Of a stretch of 64,000 nt of DNA, positions 54,566 through 63,502 are shown in pieces. The notes below the pieces were generated by a model, which was not told the DNA's origin, made no database searches, and was given only the letters and a program-made list of their open reading frames with translations. The DNA is from Microvirga pudoricolor (GTDB taxonomy: Bacteria; Pseudomonadota; Alphaproteobacteria; Rhizobiales; Beijerinckiaceae). Position numbers and translations under genes: made by a program. The stretch is taken from assembly GCF_016892705.1 (NCBI RefSeq), contig NZ_JAFEMB010000003.1, positions 1-64,000 of the forward strand. The letters run 5' to 3'. Within the stretch, counting starts at the first letter, position 1, and each line of letters begins with the position of its first letter.

Positions 54566-55339
54566 TCAGGCGCTGGCCGTCGTCTCGGCCGCCGCCTTGG
54601 CGGGTGGCAGAACGAGAGCGAGATCCACCTCGCTCAGGATCTGGTAGGCTCCGGGCCCGAGAGCGTCGGGAAGGTCGAGCCCGCCGATGCGGTCCCGGTG
54701 CAGGCCGGTGACATGGTTGCCGAGAGCGGCGAACATCCGCCGAACCTGGTGATAGCGGCCCTCATGCAGGATCACGGTGGCGCTCGTGGGCGACACGATC
54801 TCCATGTCCACCGGAAGCAATGGCTTGTCCTCGCCGTCGAGCATCAGGGTGCCGGCGGCCAGGATCTGGGCCTCGTCGCCGCGCAGGGGGCGGTCCAGGG
54901 TCACGCGGTAGCGTTTGGGCACATGGTTGCGGGGCGCGATGATCCGGTGCAACAGCCCGCCGTCGTCCGTCATCAGCAGGAGACCCGACGTTTCCTTGTC
55001 GAGGCGCCCGACCGTGGACAGGGCCGGATCCCGCCGCCGCCACCGTTCCGGCAACAGGCCGTAGATCAGGGGGCCGGCTTCCTTGTGGGAGCAGGTGACA
55101 CCGAGCGGCTTGTGGATCATCAGAACGAGCCCCGGCGGCGGATCGAGGGGCTCGCCATCGACCTCCATGCGATGGGTCAGGTCGCGGGTGACCGGAATGC
55201 GCTGGCCGGCATCTTCCAGTTCGACGCCGTCCAGGGTCACGCCGCCGGCGCGCACGAGACCTTGGATCTCCCGGCGGGAGCCGTAGCCGAGATTAGCCAG
55301 GAGTCGGTCGAGCCGGAGCGTGGGGGCCTGTCTGCTCAT
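54566..55339 (-). CDS. rsuA: 16S rRNA pseudouridine synthase, RsuA/RluB family
   Basis: 257 residues: S4 RNA-binding domain (~8-55: 'RLDRLLANLGYGSRREIQGLVRAG'), then the catalytic domain with GRLDKETSGLLLMT (Asp nucleophile). 'EGRYHQVRRMFAALGNHV' is a conserved RNA-contact stretch. It forms a pseudouridine in rRNA (516 of 16S if truly RsuA). The start ATG overlaps the stop of the upstream methyltransferase gene (ATGA). Confidence 0.92.
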   Translation of the reverse strand: MSRQAPTLRLDRLLANLGYGSRREIQGLVRAGGVTLDGVELEDAGQRIPVTRDLTHRMEVDGEPLDPPPGLVLMIHKPLGVTCSHKEAGPLIYGLLPERWRRRDPALSTVGRLDKETSGLLLMTDDGGLLHRIIAPRNHVPKRYRVTLDRPLRGDEAQILAAGTLMLDGEDKPLLPVDMEIVSPTSATVILHEGRYHQVRRMFAALGNHVTGLHRDRIGGLDLPDALGPGAYQILSEVDLALVLPPAKAAAETTASA

Positions 55340-56274
55340 CGCCGGGCCTCATAGATCTTGTAGCCCGATGCCTCCGCCTTCAGGGCCACGGAGCGGAAGA
55401 GGGGCTGGAGCACGCCCTCGTAGGGCAAGTGGCGGTTGGCCGTGAGCCAGAGGGTGCCGCCCGGCCGCAAGGCCTCGGCGGCCCGGCGTATGAAGCTCTG
55501 GCCCAGGCTTCGGTCCTCCGCGCCGCCGTCGTGGAAGGGCGGATTCATCACCACGAAATCCAGGCCCGCCAGTCCGGTGCCGCTCTCGCGCACGTCGGAC
55601 CATCGGGCTTCGGCGCGCGCGTCGGCGATGTTGCGGCGGGCGAGGTCGACGGCGCGCCGGTCGATGTCGATGAGGCTGATCCGCTCCACGCCGGGCGAGG
55701 CCAGCACGGCCCGCGACAGGAATCCGATTCCGCAGCCCAGATCCGCCCCGCGCCCCCGTAGCGGGGGCAGATGCCGCACGAGAAGTTCGCTGCCGGGGTC
55801 GGCTCGGTCCCAGCTGAAGACGCCGGGCTGCGACCACAATCCCAGGGCGTCCACGAAGCGCGGCGCCCCGTCGGCGATGGCCTCGTCCAGCCCGGATAGG
55901 CCCGCCGGCCGTTCCCCCGCGCAGATGCGGTGATGGCGCTTGGCCGTCTCGCTTGCACCGCAGCCGAAGGACGCCAGTTCCTTGCCGAGCCGGGATCCGC
56001 CCTTGTCCTTCGGGGCGAGCGCCGTGAAAGGAGCGCCCGGCCGCAGGGCCCTGAGGGCGAGCGCCAGGGTGTAGCGCCGCTCGACGGTGCCGGGGGGCGC
56101 CAGGAGGCTGAAGCCGCTCAGCGTTCCCTCGGCTTGATCCTCCAGCCGCGCCGCGCCCGGCACGAGGGGCGAGAACTGGACCGCGTCGTCCGGCACGCGC
56201 ACGAGTTCGGGCGGCGCCGCCCCATAGAGGCCTGGGCGGCTGAAGGCATCCGAGGGAGAGGAGGTGTTGGCCAT
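55336..56274 (-). CDS. RsmC-like class I methyltransferase
   Basis: 312 residues. Residues ~1-150 match the N-terminal pseudo-methyltransferase half of RsmC/RlmG ('LSGFSLLAPPGTVERRYTLALALRAL'), ~160-300 the active half with 'GADLGCGIGFLSRAVL' (SAM loop) and 'VVMNPPFHDGG' (NPPF catalytic motif). It likely methylates a guanine in 16S or 23S rRNA. It overlaps the downstream pseudouridine synthase by 4 nt, and the two form an rRNA-modification pair. Confidence 0.9.
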   Translation of the reverse strand: MANTSSPSDAFSRPGLYGAAPPELVRVPDDAVQFSPLVPGAARLEDQAEGTLSGFSLLAPPGTVERRYTLALALRALRPGAPFTALAPKDKGGSRLGKELASFGCGASETAKRHHRICAGERPAGLSGLDEAIADGAPRFVDALGLWSQPGVFSWDRADPGSELLVRHLPPLRGRGADLGCGIGFLSRAVLASPGVERISLIDIDRRAVDLARRNIADARAEARWSDVRESGTGLAGLDFVVMNPPFHDGGAEDRSLGQSFIRRAAEALRPGGTLWLTANRHLPYEGVLQPLFRSVALKAEASGYKIYEARR

Positions 56275-56304
56275 GGCGTCCTATAGCGGGACCCGGCGCG
56301 AACC

Positions 56305-56694
56305 TCAAAGGGCCGAGACGACGACGCTGCCGACCCCGGAGATCCCGATGGCCTGGGCCGAGGCGCGGGATAGATCGATCACGCGGCCATGGGCGTAGGG
56401 CCCGCGATCGTTGATGCGCACCACCACGGAGCGGCCTGTGCGCTTGTTGACGACCTTTACCTTCGTTCCGAAGGGGAGCGTGCGGTGCGCTGCCGTCAGG
56501 TCGTTGGTATCGAACCTCTCGCCGCTGGCCGTGCGGCGGCCTTGAAAGCCGGGCCCGTACCAGGAGGCCTTGCCGTTCTGAACGTGTTTCCCGGAGGAAG
56601 CGGCGGAATCCGCCTTGGCGAGAGTAGGGGCAATGGTCGCTGCGGCCGCGAAGAAAAATCCAGCCATGGCGAGCGTTGTCTTGTTCTGATCCAA
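56305..56694 (-). CDS. rlpA: RlpA-family septal lytic transglycosylase-like protein
   Basis: About 129 residues from TTG 56694 (AAGGGAA upstream), signal peptide to ~27 (APTLAKADS). DPBB fold: '[22 protein letters not shown]', '[19 protein letters not shown]' and '[27 protein letters not shown]', all RlpA hallmarks. It lacks the SPOR domain of E. coli RlpA, as is usual for this short form. The longer in-frame starts run into an AT-rich stretch and are dropped. Confidence 0.88.
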   Translation of the reverse strand: MDQNKTTLAMAGFFFAAAATIAPTLAKADSAASSGKHVQNGKASWYGPGFQGRRTASGERFDTNDLTAAHRTLPFGTKVKVVNKRTGRSVVVRINDRGPYAHGRVIDLSRASAQAIGISGVGSVVVSAL

Positions 56695-57039
56695 AATGCA
56701 TTCCCTTGTTGTTATGCAAGGGTGCGCAACATGGAGGCTAATAAGGCCAGAATAAGACAAGCTGAAACTTGTATGAATGCTGCAAAATATGGGAATTTCT
56801 GGTCTATACAACGCAATGACCTATCGTCGTGCTCTGCACAATATTGCTGTGTTGATTCGAAATATGATCGAGATCTGGTGTTTCAGTCCTGCGCGAAACC
56901 TGGGTTGTCCACGTGGGAAGCCGCGTCGCCCTGTCGGATCCCGGTCAAGCCTTGCCGCGAACCGTGCGGTTTTGAGGCCGCGAGAGGTTGCTCTTGGGCC
57001 CTCGATCGAGTAGGACATCCCCAAGGCTATCGCCTCAAA

Positions 57040-57116
57040 GCACCCGTAGCTCAGCTGGATAGAGCGTTGCCCTCCGAAGGCAAAGGTCACACGTTCGAAT
57101 CGTGTCGGGTGCGCCA
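57040..57116 (+). tRNA. tRNA-Arg (anticodon CCG)
   Basis: 77-nt cloverleaf. Acceptor GCACCCG / CGGGTGC, D-arm GCTCAGCTGGATAGAGC, anticodon stem TTGCC / GGCAA with loop CTCCGAA (anticodon CCG), and T-arm with loop TTCGAAT. The CCA end is encoded. Flanking DNA is AT-richer than average; no integrase or attachment duplication is seen downstream. Confidence 0.97.
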
Positions 57117-57566
57117 TTTTTCCCTTCCGGCTCATGGCAGCCCTGGGCCGATGCAGTCTCGGTACCGGTCTTTAACGGGCGCGGGTCAACAAGTACTTTT
57201 AGCGCGTTGAAGGTGGTTCAGCGAAGGTGCGAACGGCAGTAGCTTGCGTGTGGGCCGTCCGGGCTGTCAGGAACCGGTCTGTGCATGCAAGCCCGACGCT
57301 AGCGTTAAGGCAGATATTGCCATCGTGGCTGAGATCTAACGCAATCGACACTCTGGAGCATTTGGCATCGTTGCCGAACGTCTTGCTGCCGGCGACCGCG
57401 ACGGACAGTCGACGGGGTGCCACTCGATATGGCTTGCCACATTGAGGCCGTTCAAGGCGAGCGCACTCTGCATCGACGGTTTAGATAATGGTCGGAATGA
57501 TTACCTCATCGACCGCCAGAACTGAGGTGCCCATGCCTTCTAGTTTAGCGTCGTTCGTCATTTCGT
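57117..57566. other. Intergenic region after tRNA-Arg
   Basis: About 450 bp. Short frames exist on both strands (for example 57199-57423 minus and 57227-57445 plus), but none has a ribosome site and recognisable family. I see no duplication of the tRNA 3' end that would mark an integration site. Confidence 0.45.
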
Positions 57567-57824
57567 TCAGGCCTGACCGCCATCGCTCTCTTCCTCGAAA
57601 GTGACTGCCACATCGCCGTTGGCTGACAGTCGTACTTTTTGACCCTCGATCTCAGCCACGAGAGCCGTCGAGATGTAATGGTGATGGCCTTTATGAGAGC
57701 CCTCGCCGCTGTCCTTCTTCGTCAGCTTGATGCGCTCGCCCTCGACGCGGTCCACCGTTCCGACATGGGTCCCGTCAGCGCCGATAACTTCCATATGCTC
57801 TTTGATCTGGCTGATGTCCGTCAT
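57567..57824 (-). CDS. DUF2171 protein
   Basis: 85 residues from ATG 57824. 'QIKEHMEVIGADGTHVGTVDRVEGERIKLTKKDS' and 'HHHYISTALVAEIEGQKVRL' are the PRC-barrel-like core of DUF2171. Cytoplasmic, function unknown, common in rhizobia. Followed upstream by a 50-residue membrane protein on the same strand. Confidence 0.85.
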   Translation of the reverse strand: MTDISQIKEHMEVIGADGTHVGTVDRVEGERIKLTKKDSGEGSHKGHHHYISTALVAEIEGQKVRLSANGDVAVTFEEESDGGQA

Positions 57825-57917
57825 CGATATCTCCAATCTGGATTCGGTTCGTTCTGAGTGAACGAAAAGAGCAGAACGCAACGGAAACATGGGGCAGGCA
57901 AGGGGAGGCTTCAGAAA

Positions 57918-58070
57918 TCATACCGACTGAAGCGTAACGACAATTGCGGTTCCAAGTGCCGCAAGCACGACCCCCAAGCCGAAGACCCGGATCGCTACCG
58001 GCAACTCCTTGCGCACGGTCTGATCAGTGTCCACTCGCAGCGTGGGATCGTAATCGGCAGAACTGGGCAT
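57918..58070 (-). CDS. Small 50-residue membrane protein
   Basis: ATG at 58068-58070 with TAGGAA eight bases upstream, stop TGA at 57918-57920. The first ~20 residues are polar (DYDPTLRVDTDQTVRKEL), the rest is one membrane helix 'GLGVVLAALGTAIVVTL'. No family is recognised. The clean start, ribosome site and single-helix design make it a believable gene that is easily missed because of length. Same strand as the DUF2171 gene, 93 nt away. Confidence 0.65.
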   Translation of the reverse strand: MPSSADYDPTLRVDTDQTVRKELPVAIRVFGLGVVLAALGTAIVVTLQSV

Positions 58071-58526
58071 GTACAAATTCCTAGGTGTGCTGAGATGACT
58101 CCTTTCTACCCGTTTGGTTCCGAGCCGTTGGTGCCGGCGACGGTCAGAGAGAAAGGTTTGCGACGTCCAGCTCTTGTTGGCCTGAGGTTTCCTGGAGTGA
58201 TGTGAAAAACTTCACACTTCAGTGGATTGTCATGTGCCAGTTAGGGTTGATCCTTACGCACCCTTAGTGGCGGAGCCGCAAGTCGATGTTGTCCGATCAA
58301 AGGCGCCTGCCGCCCCATTCGGAGGATGGTCAAAGGGCTCGATGGGGACGGGGGCAGCCGGAAAGGCCTCGGATCCACAAGCGGCGTCGGACATCGGCGA
58401 AGCTCGTGCGAAGGGACTACTCAGGAATAGCGCAGCACCGACCCGTCCAGACGCTGCCGGAGCAAGCCCCCCGGCTGCTAAGCTTGGGCTGGTTGCGTCC
58501 CGTCCGGATCATTTCGTGAGGATCGA
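58071..58526. other. Intergenic region upstream of the RTX gene
   Basis: About 456 bp with no convincing gene; the plus frame at 58222-58530 has no recognisable protein. It includes a small perfect inverted repeat GTGAA-AAAC-TTCAC (58202-58215), possibly a regulator site. It should hold the promoters of the RTX gene (+) and the small membrane gene (-). Confidence 0.4.
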
Positions 58527-59606
58527 ATGACAGCTGTCACACTTGCGGCCCAGTATCTGGGACAAACCGGCTCGACGGGGATCTACCGCGTCGATCTGTG
58601 GCAAAGCGGATTGGCATCCGTGGCGGCCGTGACGATCAGCGACGACAGGGTCATCTCGGGCGGGACCGGAGCCGTATCCGGCTTCGACCTCGACTTCGTC
58701 CGCCTCTCGACCATCCTCACGTCCAGTGCGTCCGGGGCGGCGTCGCTTGCAGGCGAGGCCGTGTTCGACTTCGGCTCCGGCGGCGTGGTCTTCCAGCCCG
58801 GCTTCCTGCAGCCTGTCCGGCCCGGTGACGAGGCGAGCTGGAACCGCAGCTGGCTCGACGGTACGACGTGGGGCAACGTCTACGATCCCGCGCAGGCGAC
58901 CCTCAACGTGCGCGACGGCGGCTTTTCGAGCCTGGGCGGTGCCTTGTCGCTGGGCGAGGGCGGTCAGGTGACGCTTCTCCTGAATGCCTCCGTGGCTCCC
59001 GCCGGACGCTACCTCTATTTCGGCGACGCAGGCGGCGGGAACGACCAGGTCATCGTCACCGTATCCGATATCCGCGCCGCGCCGGTGAAGACCGGCCTGA
59101 CCGTCGCGGGCACGCCGGGCGACGATCGGATCGAACTCGGCCGGGGCCTGAACGTCCATTTGGGCGCCGGCAACGACGTGCTCTACGGATCCGCCGGCAA
59201 CGATATCGTGCGGGGCGGCGCGGGCCACGACATCCTCTACGGGCAGCAGGGCCGCGACACGCTCTACGGCGGCGGCGGCCGGGACGTTTTCGTGTTCGAC
59301 ACCAGGCCAGGCCGGGGCAATGTCGACAAGGTCATGGATTTCTCGGTGCGCCTCGACAGCATCTGGCTCGACAACAAGGTGTTCAAGAAGCTCGGTCAAG
59401 GCACCGAGTTCGACCCCGGCAAGCTGAAGAAGGATGCCTTCGCGGTGAGCGATACAGCCCAGGACGGCAACGACTTCGTAATCTACGACAAGTCGACGGG
59501 CGCCTTATATTATGATCGCGACGGCGCTGGTGCCGCCGCGCAGGTTCAGATTGCGGCGCTCAAGCCGAACTTGAAGATGACCCACAAGGATTTTTTCGTC
59601 GTCTGA
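58527..59606 (+). CDS. RTX calcium-binding protein, probable type I secretion substrate
   Basis: 359 residues, ATG 58527 (GAGG upstream). The N-terminal ~185 residues are beta-rich ('GIYRVDLWQSGLASVAAVTISDD') and of unknown type. RTX repeats at ~200-250 ('GAGNDVLYG', 'SAGNDIVRG', 'GAGHDILYG', 'QQGRDTLYG'). The C-terminal ~110 residues ('DNKVFKKL', 'YYDRDGAGAAAQVQIAALKPNLKMTHKDFFVV') closely parallel those of the CAP-RTX protein, implying a shared secretion tail. No signal peptide. No secretion ATPase gene is nearby. Confidence 0.82.
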   Translation: MTAVTLAAQYLGQTGSTGIYRVDLWQSGLASVAAVTISDDRVISGGTGAVSGFDLDFVRLSTILTSSASGAASLAGEAVFDFGSGGVVFQPGFLQPVRPGDEASWNRSWLDGTTWGNVYDPAQATLNVRDGGFSSLGGALSLGEGGQVTLLLNASVAPAGRYLYFGDAGGGNDQVIVTVSDIRAAPVKTGLTVAGTPGDDRIELGRGLNVHLGAGNDVLYGSAGNDIVRGGAGHDILYGQQGRDTLYGGGGRDVFVFDTRPGRGNVDKVMDFSVRLDSIWLDNKVFKKLGQGTEFDPGKLKKDAFAVSDTAQDGNDFVIYDKSTGALYYDRDGAGAAAQVQIAALKPNLKMTHKDFFVV

Positions 59607-59625
59607 GGAACCCGGGAGCTTGGCT

Positions 59626-60510
59626 TTGAGCGAGATCGACGCGATCAGGGCGATGCTCGGCTCCAAGCCGCGGCCCGTGGGATGGGCTGAACGACGACGG
59701 CGGCTCGACGAGATCGGAACGGCTTGGCCAGTGGCGGAGGATATCGCGCTGGAGCCTGTGGACCTGGGCGGCATTTCCGCCGAATGGTCTCTCGCGCCCG
59801 GGAGCGACGACTCGCGCGTGCTCCTGTATTTCCATGGCGGAGGCTACTGCTCCGGCTCGATCCTCAGTCACCGGCGCCTCGTGACGGAGGCTGGCCGGGC
59901 GGCCGGGATTCGCACGCTGGCGGTGGGCTATCGCTTGGCGCCGGAGCATCCCTTTCCGGCCGCGCAGGAGGACGCCATGGCCGCTTGGCGCTTCCTGCTG
60001 ACGCAAGGCTACGGGCCCTCGTCCATCGTGATTGGCGGCGACAGCGCAGGCGGCGGCCTGACCCTCGCACACACGAACCGCCTGCGCGACGCCGGTGAGG
60101 CGCTTCCCGCCTGCGCCTGGCTCATCTCGCCCTGGACCGACCTTACCCTGTCGGGCGACACCCTCACGAGCAAGGATCCTGTCGATCCGATCATTCACAA
60201 GGGCTATCTCGGCGAATTGGCGGAGGCCTATCTGGGGGGGCACATCGACCGCGCCGATCCGCGCGTGTCGCCCCTCTTCGCCGATCCGGGCGGCCTGCCG
60301 CCGCTTCTGATCCAGGTGGGCTCGGCCGAGACTCTGCTCGCGGACGCCACGCGCATGGCTGCAGCGGCCGGCGCTGCGGATGTCGCCGTGACCCTGGAGG
60401 TGTGGCCCCACATGATCCATGCGTGGTCCTTGTGGAATGCGCGCCTGGAACCGGGCCGCCAGGCGCTGACCAGCGCGGGCGATTTCATGCGGCGCCATCT
60501 CGCCCGATGA
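59626..60510 (+). CDS. Alpha/beta hydrolase, HSL family
   Basis: About 294 residues from TTG 59626 (GGGAG upstream; TTG 59620 is an alternative). Oxyanion HGGGYCSG and nucleophile GGDSAGGG, His in 'VWPHMIHAW'. Family IV carboxylesterase, cytoplasmic; substrate unknown. Its 3' end overlaps the convergent gene by 26 nt. It is a distant relative of the gene at 23390. Confidence 0.87.
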   Translation: MSEIDAIRAMLGSKPRPVGWAERRRRLDEIGTAWPVAEDIALEPVDLGGISAEWSLAPGSDDSRVLLYFHGGGYCSGSILSHRRLVTEAGRAAGIRTLAVGYRLAPEHPFPAAQEDAMAAWRFLLTQGYGPSSIVIGGDSAGGGLTLAHTNRLRDAGEALPACAWLISPWTDLTLSGDTLTSKDPVDPIIHKGYLGELAEAYLGGHIDRADPRVSPLFADPGGLPPLLIQVGSAETLLADATRMAAAAGAADVAVTLEVWPHMIHAWSLWNARLEPGRQALTSAGDFMRRHLAR

Positions 60511-60961
60511 GCCATGCCAGGAAGGAGACGGCGAGAACCGCGGCGACGAACAGGTCCGTGGCCATGGCGATGGTCTCCTTCGCGTTTCGTCCCCCACGTC
60601 TCGCGTGCTGAACGCCATCCAGTCCGAGAAACATTCCTCCGGCCAGGGCGGCCGGCGCGGTCCATTCGGGCCACAGAAGGCTGAGAAGACCGACGAGACC
60701 GAGTGACAGATTGGCGAAGCCCAGTTCGGACACGACCGTCTCGGCGCCTGGGGCCTTTATGCCCAGGATCTCGGACGCGGTGAAGCCGGGCTGCGTCGCC
60801 TGCCGCAAACCAGCCAGAAACAGGCGGACTCCGACAGCCCAAACCACGAACCACTTTCCGAGAAGAAAGAGCAGCGAGGTGTCTGGGCGGAACACGGCTT
60901 CGGCCGCGGTGGACAGGATGGGCAGCACGACCGTCGTGGCGATGACAAAGAGGGCATACAT
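60485..60961 (-). CDS. Four-helix membrane protein, DUF6790-like
   Basis: 158 residues, four predicted membrane helices. 'SELGFANLSLGLVGLLSLLWPEW' resembles the core of DUF6790. Function is unknown. The stop lies inside the 3' end of the esterase gene on the other strand (26-nt overlap), so both ORFs are compact but look real. Confidence 0.72.
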   Translation of the reverse strand: MYALFVIATTVVLPILSTAAEAVFRPDTSLLFLLGKWFVVWAVGVRLFLAGLRQATQPGFTASEILGIKAPGAETVVSELGFANLSLGLVGLLSLLWPEWTAPAALAGGMFLGLDGVQHARRGGRNAKETIAMATDLFVAAVLAVSFLAWLIGRDGAA

Positions 60962-61035
60962 GCCTGGCCTCCGGAACCGAGCCCAAGCTTAGCTGATCCA
61001 GAACAACGGGAGAAGGAGCGCGCGTTTCCCGTCGC

Positions 61036-61452
61036 CTAGGCTTTGCGCCGCAGCGCGCGCATGAGGGAAAACGGGCTCAAGGGATGCAGCGGGGCGCCCA
61101 TGGGATCGGGGCCCGGCCCCGGCGGCACCGCATGGCCATTGACGCCACCCTCGGAGCGTTCGCTGTGAAGCCAGCGCTCGAAATCCATCTCGTCCGCATC
61201 GGGCTCGGACACCTCCAGCCGCTCATCCTCTTGTGTCGACAGCGGGATCCGGTTTTCCTTGTGGGCCAACTCGACCTGCTGGGCCATGATCCGGTCGAGG
61301 GCCGCGTCCACGGCGTGCCTGTCCCATCGCCGCGTTCCTGGGATCGCCCGCGGAAGCCGACCCGCCGCCACCCATTTGCCGAATCCCGACGGGGAGAGGC
61401 CGCAGTAACGGGCTGCTTGGAAACGCGTCAGAAGGCGTGGGCTGTCGGTCAT
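61036..61452 (-). CDS. Small HTH protein, excisionase/MerR-like N-terminus
   Basis: About 138 residues from ATG 61452. Residues ~8-50 ('LTRFQAARYCGLSPSGFGKWVAAGRLPRAIPGTRRWDRHAVDAAL') read as an AlpA/excisionase-type winged helix. The C-terminal half is acidic then Pro-rich and unrecognised. Such proteins often come from mobile elements, but no integrase is adjacent. A hairpin CTTCCGG-CTG-CCGGAAG lies ~100 bp upstream. Confidence 0.65.
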   Translation of the reverse strand: MTDSPRLLTRFQAARYCGLSPSGFGKWVAAGRLPRAIPGTRRWDRHAVDAALDRIMAQQVELAHKENRIPLSTQEDERLEVSEPDADEMDFERWLHSERSEGGVNGHAVPPGPGPDPMGAPLHPLSPFSLMRALRRKA

Positions 61453-61704
61453 GGAGCGTTGTCCGATTCCGCCGGTGCGGCGAATCACATGCAATGCGGA
61501 GGCTTTAATTTAGACTGCGCGAATTCTCTCCCGCTCAGACTATTCTGGCTTAGTGGACTTCCGGCTGCCGGAAGCCCAAGTCTAAAGTCTTGCGATCCTC
61601 AACAGTTGCGGCCGCTATAGTGAGACGGCCCACAGGTTTGCTGTCTGGACAGCTCGAGCGCGGCGACTAGCTTCCTTGTCGTTCGACCCGCCGGAGATGT
61701 TTCG

Positions 61705-62004
61705 ATGACTAAGCTTGCCCTCTACGTGTCCCTTGAAGCCCAGCCCGGACGGGAGGAGCAGGTCGAGGACTTCCTGCGCACGGCCTTCCCGGCCTCCAGC
61801 AGGGCGACGAGTGCGGCGACATGGTACGTGGTTCGGTTCGACCGCAACAGCTTCGCGGTTTTCGCAGCTTTCCCGGATGAGGCTACCCGCGATTCCTATC
61901 TGGAGGGGCCGGCGATCGTCGCCCTGGTTCAGCGGGCGCCGGAGCTTTTCGTCGATCCGCCCGAACTCCAGCGCCTGGATATCCTGGCCGGCCAAGCGTC
62001 CTAG
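61705..62004 (+). CDS. Antibiotic biosynthesis monooxygenase-like (ABM) protein
   Basis: 99 residues. A single ferredoxin-like ABM fold: 'LALYVSLEAQPGREEQVEDFL', 'TWYVVRFDRNSFAVFAAFPDE'. GGAGA precedes ATG by 7 nt. The family includes quinol/anthrone monooxygenases and many quorum or stress proteins; the role here is not inferable. Convergent with the Zn-dehydrogenase. Confidence 0.82.
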   Translation: MTKLALYVSLEAQPGREEQVEDFLRTAFPASSRATSAATWYVVRFDRNSFAVFAAFPDEATRDSYLEGPAIVALVQRAPELFVDPPELQRLDILAGQAS

Positions 62005-62026
62005 GTCGCGGCGCACGCGGCGGCGG

Positions 62027-63040
62027 TCAGACCGCCACGATGGCCTTGATCAGGCCGCTCTTGTCGCGGGACCAGCGCGCCAGGGCAGCCGGAGCCTCAT
62101 CCAGAGACGTCGTGTGGGTCGCCAGTGCGTCCAGAGGCACCAGCCCGGACCGGATGGACGCGATCACGTGCTCGAAATCCGCGCGTCCCGCGTTGCGGCT
62201 GCCGATGAGCATCATCTCGCGCTTGTGGAACTCCGGATCCGAGAACGCGATGTCGTCCTTCACGACGCTCACCAGCACGTAGGCGCCTCCGTGCGCCACG
62301 AGGGCAAAGCCGTTCCGGATGGAGCCCGCATGTCCGGTGGCGTCGAACACCACGTCGAAACCGTCACCGTCGCTCAGGGCCATGAGAGCGGCATTCGCCC
62401 CTTCCCCGGCCCTGACACCGACCCCGAACCAGAGCCGTTCGTCCGCGAAGGCCAGGCGCTCGGCGCTGGTGTCCAGAAGCGTCACGTCATGACCCGCGAT
62501 GCGGGCGAAGATTGCCGTGCCGAGCCCGATGGGACCGATCCCCACGACGAGGGCGCGGGACCCCGCGGGCGCCAGGGAGCGGCGGACCGCATGAGCCCCG
62601 ATGGCTAGGAACTCCACCATGGCGGCATCGCGAAGGGACAGGCCTTCCGCCGGATAGAGGTTGCCTTCCGGGACCACGATGCGCTCGCACATGCCCCCGT
62701 CCGTGTGGACACCGAGAACTTGGATACGGGTGCAGCAATTCGGCTTGGCCTTCCGGCACGCCACGCAGGTGCCGCAGGCCAGGTAGGGGTTGACGATGAC
62801 GGGCGTTCCGGGCCGCAGGCTGGTGCCCGAACCGGACGCGGCGACCACGCCCGACAATTCGTGCCCCATGATGCGCGGGTATTCGAGGAAGGGGTGCTTT
62901 CCCTCGAAGATGTGATAGTCGGTGCCGCAGATGCCCACATGGCGGATATCAACGGTCGCGAACCCCTCCGGAGGCGCGCCCGGACCGGGGCGGTCCACAA
63001 CCTCGAGACGACCCGGCTCCTGACAGATCACGGCCTTCAT
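62027..63040 (-). CDS. Zn-dependent sugar/alcohol dehydrogenase
   Basis: 337 residues from ATG 63040 (GGGAGAA upstream). Catalytic zinc Cys in 'GICGTDYHIF' and Glu/His in 'MGHELSGVV'. Structural zinc 'CGTCVACRKAKPNCC'. NAD loop 'VVGIGPIGLGTAIF'. Medium-chain polyol/sugar dehydrogenase type. Its place with FucU and the aldo/keto reductase suggests a step in L-fucose or a related sugar's oxidative breakdown. The specific substrate is inference. Confidence 0.85.
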   Translation of the reverse strand: MKAVICQEPGRLEVVDRPGPGAPPEGFATVDIRHVGICGTDYHIFEGKHPFLEYPRIMGHELSGVVAASGSGTSLRPGTPVIVNPYLACGTCVACRKAKPNCCTRIQVLGVHTDGGMCERIVVPEGNLYPAEGLSLRDAAMVEFLAIGAHAVRRSLAPAGSRALVVGIGPIGLGTAIFARIAGHDVTLLDTSAERLAFADERLWFGVGVRAGEGANAALMALSDGDGFDVVFDATGHAGSIRNGFALVAHGGAYVLVSVVKDDIAFSDPEFHKREMMLIGSRNAGRADFEHVIASIRSGLVPLDALATHTTSLDEAPAALARWSRDKSGLIKAIVAV

Positions 63041-63060
63041 GGCGTTCTCCCTGGGAAGTG

Positions 63061-63492
63061 TTATTCCGGTGCCAGCACGCCGGTCTTGAGGATGAGGTTG
63101 CCGTAGAGGCGCCGCTCTCCCGTGGCGACGATGAGAGAGGCCTGCTTTGCGCGCTCGTAGAATGCGAAGCGTTCCAGGGGTGTGATCTCGAACGTTCCCG
63201 CAAGGCTGCGCACGAGATCCGCGAAGGTCTCGCAAATCGGCGGGACCGCCTTCGGGTCGCCCACCACCTCCATGCGGAAGGCGGCCTGGTCCACGAAGGT
63301 GTCGAGGGGTAGGTGGGTCAGGATCGCGTCCGCCACCGTCACGGCGTCGACCCCGTCGAGCCGCACCACGCGCGGACCCATGGAATGAACCGGAAAATTC
63401 GCGTCCGCGATCACGACCTCGTCGCCGTGTCCGAGGCTTCGCAGAGCGTGCAGAAGATCCGGGCCGAGGATCGGATGAATGCCACGCAGCAT
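63061..63492 (-). CDS. fucU: L-fucose mutarotase, FucU/RbsD family
   Basis: 143 residues. 'MLRGIHPILGPDLLHALRSLGHGDEVVIADANFP' is the FucU/RbsD N-terminus with its catalytic His, followed by 'YERAKQASLIVATGERRLYGNLIL'. It interconverts sugar anomers so that the dehydrogenase can act. Only 20 nt from the Zn-dehydrogenase, and 10 nt after the aldo/keto reductase stop. Confidence 0.88.
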   Translation of the reverse strand: MLRGIHPILGPDLLHALRSLGHGDEVVIADANFPVHSMGPRVVRLDGVDAVTVADAILTHLPLDTFVDQAAFRMEVVGDPKAVPPICETFADLVRSLAGTFEITPLERFAFYERAKQASLIVATGERRLYGNLILKTGVLAPE

Positions 63493-63502
63493 GATAGGCT
63501 CC

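Noticed and set aside
57199..57423. 74-codon minus frame after the tRNA
   Set aside because: No clear ribosome site or family; a competing frame exists on the plus strand, so coding is not supported.
57040..57566. Genomic island inserted at tRNA-Arg
   Set aside because: No integrase and no repeat of the tRNA 3' end downstream in this window.
58222..58530. 102-codon plus frame before the RTX gene
   Set aside because: Composition is Ala/Pro/Gly-rich without a domain, and it overlaps the RTX ribosome site and start.
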